In this document: one piece after another, positions 40,601 to 51,702 of the stretch
How the letters are laid out: each line of letters begins with the position of its first letter
Numbering within the stretch: position 1 is the first letter of the stretch
DNA from: Nyssa sinensis
Taxonomy: Eukaryota; Streptophyta; Magnoliopsida; Cornales; Nyssaceae
Assembly: GCA_008638375.1 (NCBI GenBank)
Contig: CM018041.1
Span: 2,657,501-2,721,500, forward strand
Direction: 5' to 3'
Length of the DNA stretch: 64,000 bases
Translations under genes and position numbers: made by a program
Notes under the pieces: generated by a model
Seen by the model: only the letters and a program-made list of their open reading frames with translations
Told to the model about the DNA's origin: nothing
Databases searched by the model: none

Positions 40601-43600
40601 AGACTGCAGAGAAGTTCCCTTTACCTGTGGCAATGGAAGAACTGCAAGAATGTCAATTAAGAAGTACGAGGACAAATATCTCCTTGCTATTGCCCAAGCA
40701 TCTTCAACTAAAACACCTCTCCCAAATACTCGAGAAGAGGGAGCAATAAAGCCAGTACGGAACTGAAATATAATATGAATTATGTAAAAAATATCAGTGA
40801 AGGAACGCAAAACACTAGCTGTGATCTCCAACTTCCGGTCCAAATCAAGGCACTTCTTATCATCATCGATAACTGGAATGTAAAAGAATAAAGGATCCAA
40901 AGAGACAGCAATCACACACGACAACACAAAAATCTTGTTCCACTTTTGAAGGAATGGCCCTTGTGGGTCAAGAATTTTCTTCTTAGAACCCAAGCCTTTG
41001 GCCAGACTGCTACTTAAAGAAAAGGATTTCAATGATTTTCTTAAGTTTTTAATCCGTTCAGAACCACATTCCACGCCCCTTTGGAACCTATCTGAAACTG
41101 AGTTTACTGTTGTTCTGAATTTCCCCAAATTCACGCCAGTCTTTTGTGGAAAATTGCCCCTCAGAGCTTTTGTCTGAGTTCCAATCCTTAAACCTAGACA
41201 TAACAAAGTCAATTTTAAAATCAGTCCACAGCTCTACGTCAAATGTAACTGACATGTAAAAGGTATAAATAGAGTCATAGAACAGTAAGGGACATGTAAA
41301 AGGTATAAATAGATTCGAAGATCACAGGTCACTTCAAACATCAAATCCAAATAAAAAAATCAATACCTAGAAGTAAAACATTGGAGTTTAGAATGCTATA
41401 AAACAGCTTCAAAAAAATTCTTAAAAAATAATAAGGGTACCAACTTATGATCTATGGCATTACCTTGATGCCTTTGAATTAATGTAACAATTCAGAGAAA
41501 TCATTTATTAAGAATCCAATAACATCATAGTGATTGCCTAGATGATACAAACTGTGGCAAGTAGTTGAGCCCTTGTGTCATGCCATATATCGATCCTCCT
41601 CTGAAAGAGCATTCTGACTCTCCTGAACATCAAGAACATGAATATCCTACAATACCCTCGCTTTCCTCACCTCCACATTCCTAAAAACCTCCTTATTCCA
41701 CCTCTTTCAAATCCCTCTTGAGCATCTACAATTTTGTAGCTAACAAAAAACCAGGTATCAACAACAGAACCTTGCCACAACCCCCTAACTAAATCAACAA
41801 AACCCTCCACCTTAAGCCACATATTCTCAAACCTAAAACGGACTCTTCCCACATGCCACATTACAACCCCCTCCCAATGCAATCAAATAACGGCCAATAC
41901 GATCCGATACATATCGGTAGGGTCACGATCCCAATTCCCCCCGTTATATTGGTAAGTGACAAATAAGCGTGCGTATCAGCCGATAAGTATGGGTATCTAC
42001 GTCCATTTCACAGCCGTATCGGTCAATACACAGACCGATATGAGTTGTTTGGCCGTCGGGTCATTTAAAATGTATTTTCTCAGTTACTAGCCGCTATTTT
42101 CTGCAGTTTTATCCTCTTAGACCTCCAAAAATGCATGTAGAGACCACCGATAAAAAAAAATGCTTGTAGAGACCTCCTTTACCTTCTTTAGTTAGATTTA
42201 AAGCTAAAAAATCAAATCATTTATCTCATTTTTTCCTTTCTCAAAACCTATTTGTCATATTTTCAAGATCTACTTAGTTTGGATCTGAATCTTCGTAGTT
42301 TGAGTCTAGAACTACTACTTTTGAGTGCAAATCTACACATTTGGAGTATAATCTTTTGGTTTGGATACTTGGAAGGGGTTTTCAATTTTTTGAGGTAATT
42401 TGTCATTTTCTTAAAATTTATTTTGTTCATTTATTATATTTCTAATATGAAAATCATATTATGAGCAAGATCTCATGATGATCGATTACTTGATTGTGTG
42501 TCAATTTTTTTTGTTTTTTATTTATTTATTTTTCCTTTCATAATATATATGAATATATGATTCCATAATTTTAATTCATATCCAATGTACTAATGTGTGT
42601 ATATTTATTGAATATTAGCTTACTAGTTATGTGATTAACTAATTATTTCATATTTATATATAAATATATATTCATACTTAAAAATAATTATATATATAGT
42701 TATGTGATATATAAATACTTATATAGTAAATTATATTTCAATTTATGTAATTTTTTTTTTTCAATTTCAAGGCTCTTTTTTGGGTTTTATTGGATTTTTT
42801 TTTGTTTCTTTTTTTCAGGTTTTATATGCTAAGTTTGCTAACAACTATAATATGTATGCGTGTGTGTGTGTGTATACACTTGTACAGTTCATTAGATATT
42901 TAGATTTGCCTTCTTTTGTGAATTGTTATTGATTATGCACTTATAACTGCATTTCAAGTAATTATTTACAAATCTAATGTTTTTCATAAGAATCATATTA
43001 GTATTTTAACATTGAAAATTAATATAAAATAATAAAACATCTTTTTCAAATGTCATAAAAATGAGGAAAAAAAAACACTTGAAAGTGACAAACTGAATTA
43101 AAAACTTGTGTATCGGTAAGTTTTAGGAAGGTTGCTAATGTTTGAAAAAATTAATGGTCGCAGTTAACAGGCCATTAATAATCCTGATACCGCAACCGCA
43201 ATTTAAATCCATGCCCCCCAGCCTATCAAGCATAAGAGGAACCTGATCTGAAATTGGATGCAGAAGACATGACTTAGCAACATTAGAAAACCTCTCTTCA
43301 CAATCAGCTAATATCAAAAACTGATCCAATCTAGAGTCTAGATCAAGCATAAATTTCCTCCACTGTTCCAAGTAAACCTACCCACCTTAAGTGTCAAATC
43401 TGTCATATCATAACCATCAATAAAAGCAGAAAAATCCTGCATTGCTGAAGTAATCCTCTGACAACCCCAACTCTCATGAGGAAAATGAACAACATTAAGT
43501 TCTCACCCCAACAAACAAAGGAGAGTATGAGACCCCTTGCCTCACCCAACTCCTGCCAAAGCTGAGCACACCTACCATCCCATCCTCAATGAAACGAAAC

Positions 43601-44266
43601 AAACACAAAACTGAATAAGCCACTAGACTAACATCCTGCTTCTACAAAACCCAAGAATCCCACAGCACATGAAGTCCCCCTGCTATACCAGTCGCTCCCA
43701 AGTACACCCAATCAGCCCACCGACGATGCCCAAACAGTAATATAAAAAAAAGGATAATTACCTATTACATAAGAGTCGCTTCTATTATTCCATATAAACC
43801 CCCTATTTCAAGTCCTTAACTTAAGGCTAAATGTTTGAGAGTAAAAAGGAGGCAGCTTTCCTTATTCTCTTCTTCTCTGCCGCCTCAACACCTAAAGATC
43901 ATTGAAGTCCCTCAAATCTTCAAACAAGCATCAATTTCTGTTCTTTTCGTTTTCAAGATTCATAGCATGGAGGTAATGACATGACATTCCTTCTGCTAAA
44001 TTGCCAATAATTTTCTCTTTGGCATTTGAAAAACAACTTCAATATGCAATACAAACACAACCTATTCTAGTCAGTTTGCTTGCAAAGGAAGTAAAATACT
44101 TTTAAGATGCTATTTAACAGTGCAGAGAAGTAACACAAATTTTCCAGTAAGATATATTTTGGTTACTAACAAATAATATTAATACAAAAGCAATTAAACA
44201 TGGTGAGGAAGAAGTATGAAGAGTTAAGCGAGCTAACCTCACAAACTTCTCTTGTCGGGGATTCAT
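34669..44266 (-). CDS. CNGC1: Cyclic nucleotide-gated ion channel, CNGC1-like (group I), 714 aa
   Basis: Seven coding exons read on the minus strand: 44238-44266, 40625-41193, 39892-40104, 39302-39585, 37606-37717, 36978-37214 and 34669-35370, all with GT/AG borders. The first exon encodes MNPRQEKFV plus two bases and is separated by a 3-kb intron. The protein is a plasma-membrane cation channel subunit: S1 from about residue 94, PSSRVFGRG between S2 and S3, IYPLYKEVTRTSG in S4/linker, S5 AAFNLFLYMLASH, pore helix FYCFWWGLQNLSSLGQNL with GQN filter, S6 ending FSFLIGNMQ, the C-linker LEEMRVKRRDAEQWM, a cyclic-nucleotide-binding domain with KAGDFCGEELL, and a calmodulin IQ motif FIQAAWRRY near residue 626. 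The length and sequence closely match Arabidopsis CNGC1 (At5g53130). Exon 2 has one extra base (41138) between KD and GVNLGKF, a frameshift as written. Introns hold a MITE and nested LINE pieces. Confidence 0.92.
37443..37477. repeat. T21G14 compound homopolymer in CNGC1 intron
   Basis: Twenty-one T followed directly by fourteen G on the plus strand, in the intron between coding exons 5 and 6 in transcript order. One of four long poly-G runs in the window. Confidence 0.9.
38304..38760. mobile_element. MITE with long imperfect terminal inverted repeats in CNGC1 intron
   Basis: The left end (GAATAAATTACACTGAT..., from 38304) and the complement of the right end (GGGTAAATTATACTGACATC, ending 38760) match imperfectly for over 40 bases, including the repeated unit TTACACTGACATCCCC. 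The interior is A/T-rich with a GGAGGGGGT stretch. No clean target duplication could be fixed because the left flank is a long A run. Confidence 0.65.
41251..41313. repeat. 23-bp direct repeat, 40-bp period, in CNGC1 intron 1
   Basis: GACATGTAAAAGGTATAAAT followed by AGA occurs at 41251-41273 and again at 41291-41313. Confidence 0.9.
41560..43745 (-). mobile_element. Broken LINE (non-LTR retrotransposon) in CNGC1 intron 1, split by another element
   Basis: Minus-strand translations resemble the plant L1-type endonuclease and the linker before the reverse transcriptase. At 43745-43380: ADWVYLGATGIAGGLHVLWD. At 43371-43210: SRLDQFLILADCEERFSNV and HPISDQVPLMLD. At 41881-41560: RFRFENMWLKVEGF and then NKEVFRNVEVRKARVL. 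There are several stops and frame changes, so it is a dead copy. The order of the pieces is collinear with a LINE, with about 1.3 kb of unrelated DNA between them (41882-43204). It lies in the same orientation as the channel gene and is spliced out with the intron. Confidence 0.7.
41882..43204. mobile_element. Repeat element inserted into the intronic LINE
   Basis: Interrupts the LINE at the same protein region on both sides. The left part is unusually rich in ATCGGT/CCGATA words (about 41890-42060: GATACATATCGGT, GCCGATAAG, CCGTATCGGTC), and a matching GTATCGGTAAG occurs near the right end (43109). A GC-skewed end CAGTTAACAGGCCATTAATA to CCGCAACCGCAATTT lies at 43157-43204. Exact termini and target duplication could not be fixed. 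Likely a non-autonomous DNA element. Confidence 0.5.
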
Positions 44267-44844
44267 AACTTTTGTCTTATGTATGACACAATGTCCAGAA
44301 ATGGATGATCAACCTCTGAACTCTTAATAAAAAAGGGAGGTTCTTCATGTACTAAAATTACTTCTGTTACTGTCACAGAGTGCTGAATATCCACCCGTGA
44401 AGATATGATTTAAAAAAAAATGGCATTAGATCATCCACATTAGTCACAATTGCAGGTGTATACCTGCAGGTCATGCAGTATAAAAGCACGATATGTCATG
44501 GCCACTTCAAGAATATGATAGGCCCAAACAGTACCTATGCTCAAATGAATGGAAAAACAATGAAACAGTCTTACAGAAACTGGGTTACTTCAAGAAAAGT
44601 GAATGACAACTTCAACCATCTCTTTGCGAAAATTTTATGGTAAAAGAAATAAGAAAATATAAGGGATTAGTTGATTAAGAACACCTAATAGAAAGAGACA
44701 GAAAATTTGCTAGATAGCTAAACTACTGACATGTGTAACAAAATGGATGAAGCATGACAAACAGATTAAACCATGAACATCATGTGGTCCTAACACAACT
44801 TCCATAAATCCAAAAGGTTCTAAAGTTACATGTGTGCCATTACC

Positions 44845-45684
44845 AGGGATCAAAATTCCGTTTCGTTTCTATCAAAACGGCCGAAATGTTTCTGTTTCTT
44901 AGCGAACCGAAATGAAACACTAGTGGAATATCGAAATTCACATGTTTTCATGGAAACAAATTTGTTTCCGTAGAAACATACCGAAACTAGTTAAAACATA
45001 CTGAAACAGTGAAAACATTTCTTTGTTATCAACAATACTTCTAAAAGTTGGTAAAAGATAATATCAATTTATTTTTTAAATGGAGGAGATTAAAACATTA
45101 AAACCTAAAATTATAAGAAGATATTTCTATTTTTCTTAAAAAATAATAGAAAATGAAAAGTAAAAGTAATGAAAATAAAATGTAGATAAATAATTTATTT
45201 TAATACTTAGTTACTAATTATAATAGATTTAAATTACTATATTTTTATTTATTATATTATATGTAACTTGTATTAAATTGTCTAATCTGTGGATATTACA
45301 TAATATATATTTATTATTTTATGGTTTATAATAATTTTACATATTTTATAGCAAATATATAACAAGTTCATATTACATAAACAAATTAGCTCTAAATCTT
45401 TAATACTAGTTTTTAATATGTAAAGAGTCATTTGGTATTAATGACTAATTTACTTTATGTTTTTTTTTTAATTTCACCCTAATATCTTCTTGTGTGGATG
45501 GACATGTATCCTAAAATATTTTTAATTAATTATAATATTTATCTTCACACATTCATATATTTTACTTTATGTTTCCAAGTGTTTCTAGATATTTTACTTT
45601 TTTTCATTGTTTCCACTATATTTTCGAAACGTTTCTCTTTCCTAGGTGACGAAACAACACTGCGAAACGAAATTTTGATCCTTA
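44845..45684. mobile_element. 840-bp non-autonomous DNA transposon with 9-bp flanking repeat
   Basis: GCCATTACC occurs at 44836-44844 and at 45685-45693. The ends between are inverted repeats: AGGGATCAAAATTCCGTTTCG at the left and the complement TAAGGATCAAAATTTCGTTTCG at the right. The interior contains many GAAAC/GTTTC words and no coding frame. Read as a 9-bp duplication it fits Mutator. Read as 8 bp with a CAGGGATC left end it fits hAT. It lies upstream of the first coding exon of CNGC1, in the probable leader intron. Confidence 0.82.
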
Positions 45685-46409
45685 GCCATTACCAAAACAT
45701 TTCATACAGAAATACCCCACCGTGAAGAAAATAAAACATCTTAAGCCATGTTTGGAATTATTTTTTTCCCTAAAGCACATTTTTGTACTCCGCTAAAATT
45801 TTAAAGACAAATTCAGCAAAACATTCTTAACAATATACCATTTCCTATTGTTTTGCTTCACCAAACAAAAGAAAAAACTGATAAAAACACATTAAACTTC
45901 TTCAAGACACTTTAAGAAGACAGGCCTTTTCAGAAAAATTCCAATTGTATTTTTCATGTCATTTTCATTTTCTTCCTTCTCGAAACAAAAAAAAAAAAAG
46001 AGGTCTTGAAAATACAACCAATGACACCATAAGCATAGAGAAACCTTTATATTTAAAAATTTCAAGTTGCATAACAATAAACAGTAGTACAGGATCAATA
46101 GCACCTTCTTCAATTCCGAATCCTAGCAAGATATATATTAATCATACAGATAGATTCAAAATTCAATATATCTCCTTAAGTATTAAAAAGACCAAAAATT
46201 TAACACGTTTTCGATGTAATTAGGCCAAATAAACAGAATTAAGTCTTAAAAAATGAATTAGATATAAGAGAACGAACATGGACTGTAATCTAAACGAATT
46301 AAAATCAAAACAAACCTAAAAACGGTTGTACAATTTGGGGAAGAGATGAGAAATGCAATTAACAAAAAACCTAGAAAGAACACAAAGGTCCGATAGTGAA
46401 GATTGATCA

Positions 46410-46600
46410 TACCAAAGCAAAGAGCCACAGAGACAATTCAACAACTGTATTGCAGGCTCGAGTGTCTCTGTCTATGGGGCGTGATGATAGAGAGAACACA
46501 ACAAGAGTTTTGAAGGAAGAGGAGGAACTTTGAAGGAGAAGGGGCGATGTGGAGGGAAGGTTCGCGGAGACTTCTGGGGCTGTGACCAGTCTTTGATTCA
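46410..46600 (-). promoter_or_regulatory. Putative 5' UTR exon of the CNGC1-like gene
   Basis: On the minus strand a CT-rich leader-like stretch (TCCTCTTCCTTC..., ...CTCTGTGGCTCTTTGCTTTG) ends at a good donor GTATGATC near 46413. The coding exon 1 lies 2.1 kb further at 44266, so a leader intron is inferred. The promoter would then lie at about 46600-46900 (GC-richer, with CCCAGAAAACCGAG on the minus strand). Confidence 0.45.
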
Positions 46601-47754
46601 ATGCTGAATAAAAAAATTAATGGAAGTTTTACTTTACAGAGAGAAGAAAGAGAGGCTTTAGAGAGAGACATGCACGAGTCCACGGGAGTACAACCAAGAC
46701 GTTTTCTCGGTTTTCTGGGCCCCCTGGCAAGTGGCAGCTTTTCAGAGGGCTACGACTTATCTCCGGTTCTTTGCCGTCCGGTTTTTCCAGTTTCAACTAA
46801 CCGCTCCTGAACGTATTAAAGGGTGTTTGATCTTTGATGTTTCCGTTTCTCAATTGCCTGGCGGCTTTATGATGATGTACAATTATACTATTTTTTAGTT
46901 AATTTTTATTTTTTTGGGGTTCTATGGCAAGAATTTTTTATTACTTATTTCATTTTTCTTAAAAATTTTAAGAAAGATTATTGTATATTAATTAGAAAAT
47001 AAAACAGATTCAATGCAAAACAAATGTTGCAAAGTTTGCAATTTAACATCAAGCATGAATTAAATTTAAATCAATGCTTTGTATACTGATTTCTTTTTTT
47101 AAAAATGACAAATAAATTTATTTTATAATTAAATCATGTTTTAGAATATATATAATACATAATACATTTTTATATATGTACAAATTATTTACTAAATAAA
47201 GAATAAAAATTTATATCTCATAATTACTTTTAAATGACTTTTATCAGATACCCAATTCTTTTCTTTCTATTAGCAAGTTTTATTCATTAACACTTTTACT
47301 CATTTTATTTCCTATTATGATTTTTTTTATATTCTTTATTCATTAACATTTCTAGGCAATTACTTTTTTTTTCTATTAAATCATATCTTATAATCTTTAT
47401 TTCTTAACACTTTGTTTTAATATAATAATAGAAAAAAAAATTAAACTGTTATCAATTATTTAAAGGTGAGCACTTACACCACTAAACTTCTTAATCCAAT
47501 AAACTGTTATCGATTGTTGACAGTTAGAATTTAAAAGATAGGTTAATTTTTCACGAAAAATAGTACTTAGTGCGTAAACTAACCAAAAATATTTTAACCA
47601 ATTTATAAAAAAAAAAAAAATATTATTCAATAAATTTAATATATTATGTGATAATATATTATGTGAATAACACTTTGTCACGTACATAAATTATATCACA
47701 CAAGAGCAAATATAATTAAGAAAGACACTTTGTCATGTCACGTCATTATACCAA

Positions 47755-47990
47755 AACCTTTCATGTTCAAATCCGATCGGGTGAGGTATCCAGCGCCTAT
47801 TGCGCAGCAGACCAATCTTTTGGACGTTTTTGGGGGAAGGCGCTCCATCGTAGGAAGTTTACCTAAGTCAAACGTGACGATGTGTTTAATGCACTTTCGC
47901 CTGAAGGTCACCCCCCGGCCTCCGCTAACACCTCCATAGTCAAGGTACAGGACACCTTAGGTGTTATCCAGGGAGATTAAAGTACGATGA
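47755..47990. other. GC-richer island of unknown origin
   Basis: About 235 bases (e.g. GCGCCTATTGCGCAGCAGACC and GAAGGTCACCCCCCGGCCTC) stand out from AT-rich flanks. One frame is open for 69 codons at 47730-47939 but without a recognisable domain or an ATG in good context. Could be a piece of an LTR element, transferred organelle DNA or an unrecognised non-coding feature. Confidence 0.4.
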
Positions 47991-48290
47991 CGAAGTCTAT
48001 CAACCGTCTGATGCTATATCAATTAACTTGTTGACTCCAATTTACTGCACTAAATCTAAGTAAATACGTTGACTTCTCAAATTAAATTTTAACAATCAAG
48101 CATTCATTATATCTAAGACTCTGACATAATGTTGTCTTCACAAACACGATTGACGGGTAGTTTCATATATATGTTTCAGTTCATATCAAGGAAGGTTGGA
48201 CATGGATTATGACGTGTGGGAGTCAGGGCAGCTACATCAATAGATTATAGTTAAAACGAAAGGGAAAAGAAAAGCACTTTCGATTACTAT

Positions 48291-48366
48291 AATCAAATGG
48301 TGATCTATGATAATGATGCAAGAAGGTCAAAATCAAATGGTCATCTACGATAATGATGTAAGAAGT
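48291..48366. repeat. Two-copy 40-bp tandem repeat
   Basis: AATCAAATGGTGATCTATGA with following TAATGATGCAAGAAG at 48291-48325 recurs 40 bases later with three changes. Confidence 0.85.
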
Positions 48367-49193
48367 AACGCAAATGACTTATAAAAATTAATATAACATG
48401 TTAATGAATGCGAGTGCTTTGAGGTTTATATACGTGTTATTTTGTTTTTAAAATTTTATTGGACGTATTAATAAATAATATTTAAAATATTAATCGTAAT
48501 TGTGACAAAATTTTGGGAATATATACTTAGAATTTTGGTTTGAGGGTTAGTTTGGTTATCTTTGTATTTATTTTTTTGAAAATACTATTATTGTATTTTT
48601 CTATTTTTGTTTTTATAAAAAAAACAAAAAAAAAAACTAATTTCTGCATAAAATTTGAAATTTAAAAACAAGAAAAATTACCAAATACTATCATTTATAA
48701 CGTATTCGTGTCATGTTAAGTATAAATATATAGATCAGTCCAAACACGATACCTGTTAAACAATCATGTCAAAATTTTAAACCCTACTATAACATGTTTT
48801 GTTTAATAAATAAGTTGTATTAACACAAATAACATAACATGATTTGTATAATCCATTTAATAAATAAATTATTTGTAACTTGTTTTATAATACATATAAT
48901 TCGTTATCAACACACTTGACATATGAAACTTATTTTGACGCGTTTGATATATATAATCATGTTAAAATTAGAGGGAGTACTTATTTTTATAAGCACCATT
49001 TATTTTTATGAGCAACACTTTTTCTTTATATATCTTTTGTATTTTAACTTTTACTAATAGAATACACTTGTCAATAATCTCTATTTAGATTCTTATAACA
49101 AGATAGTCTTTTTTTTTTTTTTTGGCCATTCATCTATTTTGGAAAATCATACGTGTACACAATAAAAAAACCCCAAGCCCACTTTTATTTTTC

Positions 49194-49410
49194 AAAATTT
49201 GTCTAAATAATATCATCAATTTCATGTTTGTAATGCTAGGACAAGATGTAATATCAAATTTTGTCCAAATGATATTATTAAATTTATGTTTGTAGTGTTA
49301 GGACTATAGTCCTAAATAATATTATCAATTTCATGTTTCTAATGTTATGCAAAATTATTCCAAATTTTGTCAAAATTATATTATCAATTTTATGTTTGCA
49401 ATGTTAGGAC
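49194..49410. repeat. Four-copy imperfect tandem repeat, ~55-60 bp period
   Basis: Units share AAATTTTGTCCAAAT, ATATTATCAATTTCATGTTT and GTAATGTTAGGAC with variation; copies start near 49194, 49256, 49311 and 49361. The third is shortened. Confidence 0.75.
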
Positions 49411-50699
49411 TGTATATAAAATCACAGAATTATAATCAGTGATATTAGGCTTATCTAATATTTTCTTTCACCGATGAAAGAAATATCTATTTACAAATAT
49501 GACTTACAAATAAGTTCAGTTCATTGTTCAGAAAATAATTATACCATTAACAAATCTAACCTACGACTAAAAAGTTAACATAATATAATACATTCTTACT
49601 TTGGAGATGATTAAAAAATTAACATAATACCACTCATTTTTATTTTAGAGAAATTTAAATCGTGACTTATCTTATAAGAAAAAACATGAAATGTCACTCG
49701 ACTTATTAAAAATTTTAACAACTTGTTTGACAATTTAGTTAGCAAAGATTCGAGATAGGAGTGCGACTAAGATGGTGCAAGTTGAGACAAAGTTATGTCT
49801 AAACTCAATCCTAGGTTTTAAAACAGTCAACCTTGAACCCATACAACCTAACCCGAGCCCAAATTATTAATTTTAATTTCTACATTTTATTCACAATCTC
49901 TTCAATAAATTATTGTATTTTTTTTTATTTTAATCATATACTAAAAACTTTAATAATTTCTCATTAAAAAATTAAAAATTATTAAAAATTTAATTTTAAA
50001 AAATATTAAAAGTCAACATTTTCTGAAATTATAAAAATATAAATAGTAATATTTGTAAAAAAAACTCCTACTAATTTAATAATAAATAACTACATTATAA
50101 AAAATAAAAAATAAAAAATATTGAATTCAGATTCGATTTTTAAAGTTTCAACTCAAGCTCAATTTTAATTTTAATTGAACTTAAAGTTTTTTTTTTTTAT
50201 CCAAGTACATTCTAAAATATAAAAAATAAAAATAATGTTATTCTATCATAATATCTTATCAAAAAAATGTACTTATTAACATGACTCTTCGAATGTTAAT
50301 AAATTCAATTTTTTAGTGTCGGTTATGCTAGATGGGTCTAACATATTTAATTGATTAGTATCAATAGTCTTAATTAACTAAGACAAATAGCTAAAATATT
50401 TAATTGATTAGTACTTCTAACAATTTGAATCGAAGTCAGATTACCCGCCGGACGTACACACCTAATTCTAGACCAACAAGTTTATTAACTTTTTATTTAT
50501 ATTTTTCACCAGAAAATAACCCATCCAATGTCCAAACTTTTCTGTCCACCAAACAGACACGGCTTTAGTGGACACACGAGGAGTGCCACGTTGCCGCCAG
50601 TTTTCGGTGCCAAGCGACAATAGCCATGCGTCTCTCTCGTATCTCAGAATCTCTCTCTCCTTAACTTCATCAAACATTCGTCCATTCATATTCGTATTC

Positions 50700-51702
50700 A
50701 TATATAATTCGATACCATCACCTCCTGTTGTGTTTCTCTAGGGTTTCAAAGAACGTTGCTTTTGTTCACCAATTCGAGCTGATTCTCACAACTCACATAT
50801 CAGATTCGGATCCTCTGCGATCCTCAGCTTGTTTCCTCTGTTCGATCCGATTTCGCCCGGAGCTAAACCTGGGAGATTTCAAGGACCGATCTGTAATTGT
50901 TCAAAGATTATGTTTAATTAATTCTGTTGTTAATTCACCAATTAAGATTAATTTTCGTAAGCATGTCTATGGATCTGTCTTTCAAGACGTGTTTTGGCAA
51001 TCCGCGGAGTCAAGTAGTTTGAAAGTAAGATCCGAACACATTTGTTTGGACTATCTTTGTTAAATTGATTTTTACTTTATCTCTTGTTTCTCTATTTGTT
51101 TTGTCCGTGTTAATAAATGGTCACGTTCTGGTTTGGTTTTAGCCTTTGTTTGGTTGCTTTGAAAACGAATGGAAAGAAAAAAGATTTAAAGTTCTGAATT
51201 CTAGATGTCACATTAATGCGAGGTTTGTTTTTGTTTTTGTTTTTTTTTTTTATTTTAATAGTCTGGTTGCCGAGAAAATACAGGAAAAGCGAAAGGCTTG
51301 AAGTTCTAATTTAAGGTCATTCACTATTTTTTATCCAAGACAGCGAAGGACCTCCCAGCTGAATGTGATAGTTAATTCTAGTATTTTACTATTTTGTTTA
51401 GTCGTCGAGTCTTTTTCTTTTCCTTTTCTTTTTAAATAATATTTTTAAAAGGCAAGGAACTTGAAAATATGAGATTGAAAATCTGGGTCTTAACCGGCCT
51501 AGTTTAGTGGAAAGACCACCAATACAACATAAAATTCAAAACTTCTCTTTCATTTCCTTTTCTTTTGCTTTTCAGCAATGAAATGGATCATTAATGATCA
51601 TGTGACGATATTTTTCATGACCGATATCACATTGATATAGGGAACATTATTTTGGTTTAATAGGGTGAAAATCTTGCATCCAAGGCCACAGCCATTGTTT
51701 AG
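50700..51702 (+). promoter_or_regulatory. 5' leader of the PP2C76-type gene with leader intron and uORF
   Basis: A leader exon runs from about 50710 to 51024 and ends at TTGAAA before GTAAGATC. The next exon starts at 51664 after TTTAATAG and includes the ATG at 51703. An upstream ORF at 50963-51022 (19 codons, MSMDLSFKT...) ends just before the donor site, and a shorter one (ATGTTTAATTAA) precedes it at about 50910-50921. The leader intron shows only T-rich sequence. Confidence 0.55.

Larger units (their letters stand above)
46811..50690. other. Repeat-rich spacer between the divergent CNGC1 and PP2C76-type genes
   Basis: No supported protein gene. It is strongly AT-rich except for the island at 47755-47990, and holds the tandem repeats listed separately and a decayed hAT-MITE-like region (about 48695-48965 with CGTGTCATGTTAAG, CACGATACCTGTTA and ACAAGTT/AACTTG words related to 14401-14949). 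Confidence 0.6.

Noticed and set aside
45744..45870. CCATGTTTGG near 45747 and CACCAAACAAAAG near 45859 as a second Tourist MITE
   Set aside because: The inverted match is short, the 3-bp duplication is not evident and the interior has no symmetrical repeats; chance or extreme decay cannot be excluded.
47730..47939. A 69-codon ORF in the CNGC1/PP2C76 spacer as a small gene
   Set aside because: No domain, no clear promoter or splice signals; it follows from the GC-rich composition of the island. Reported only as an unexplained island.
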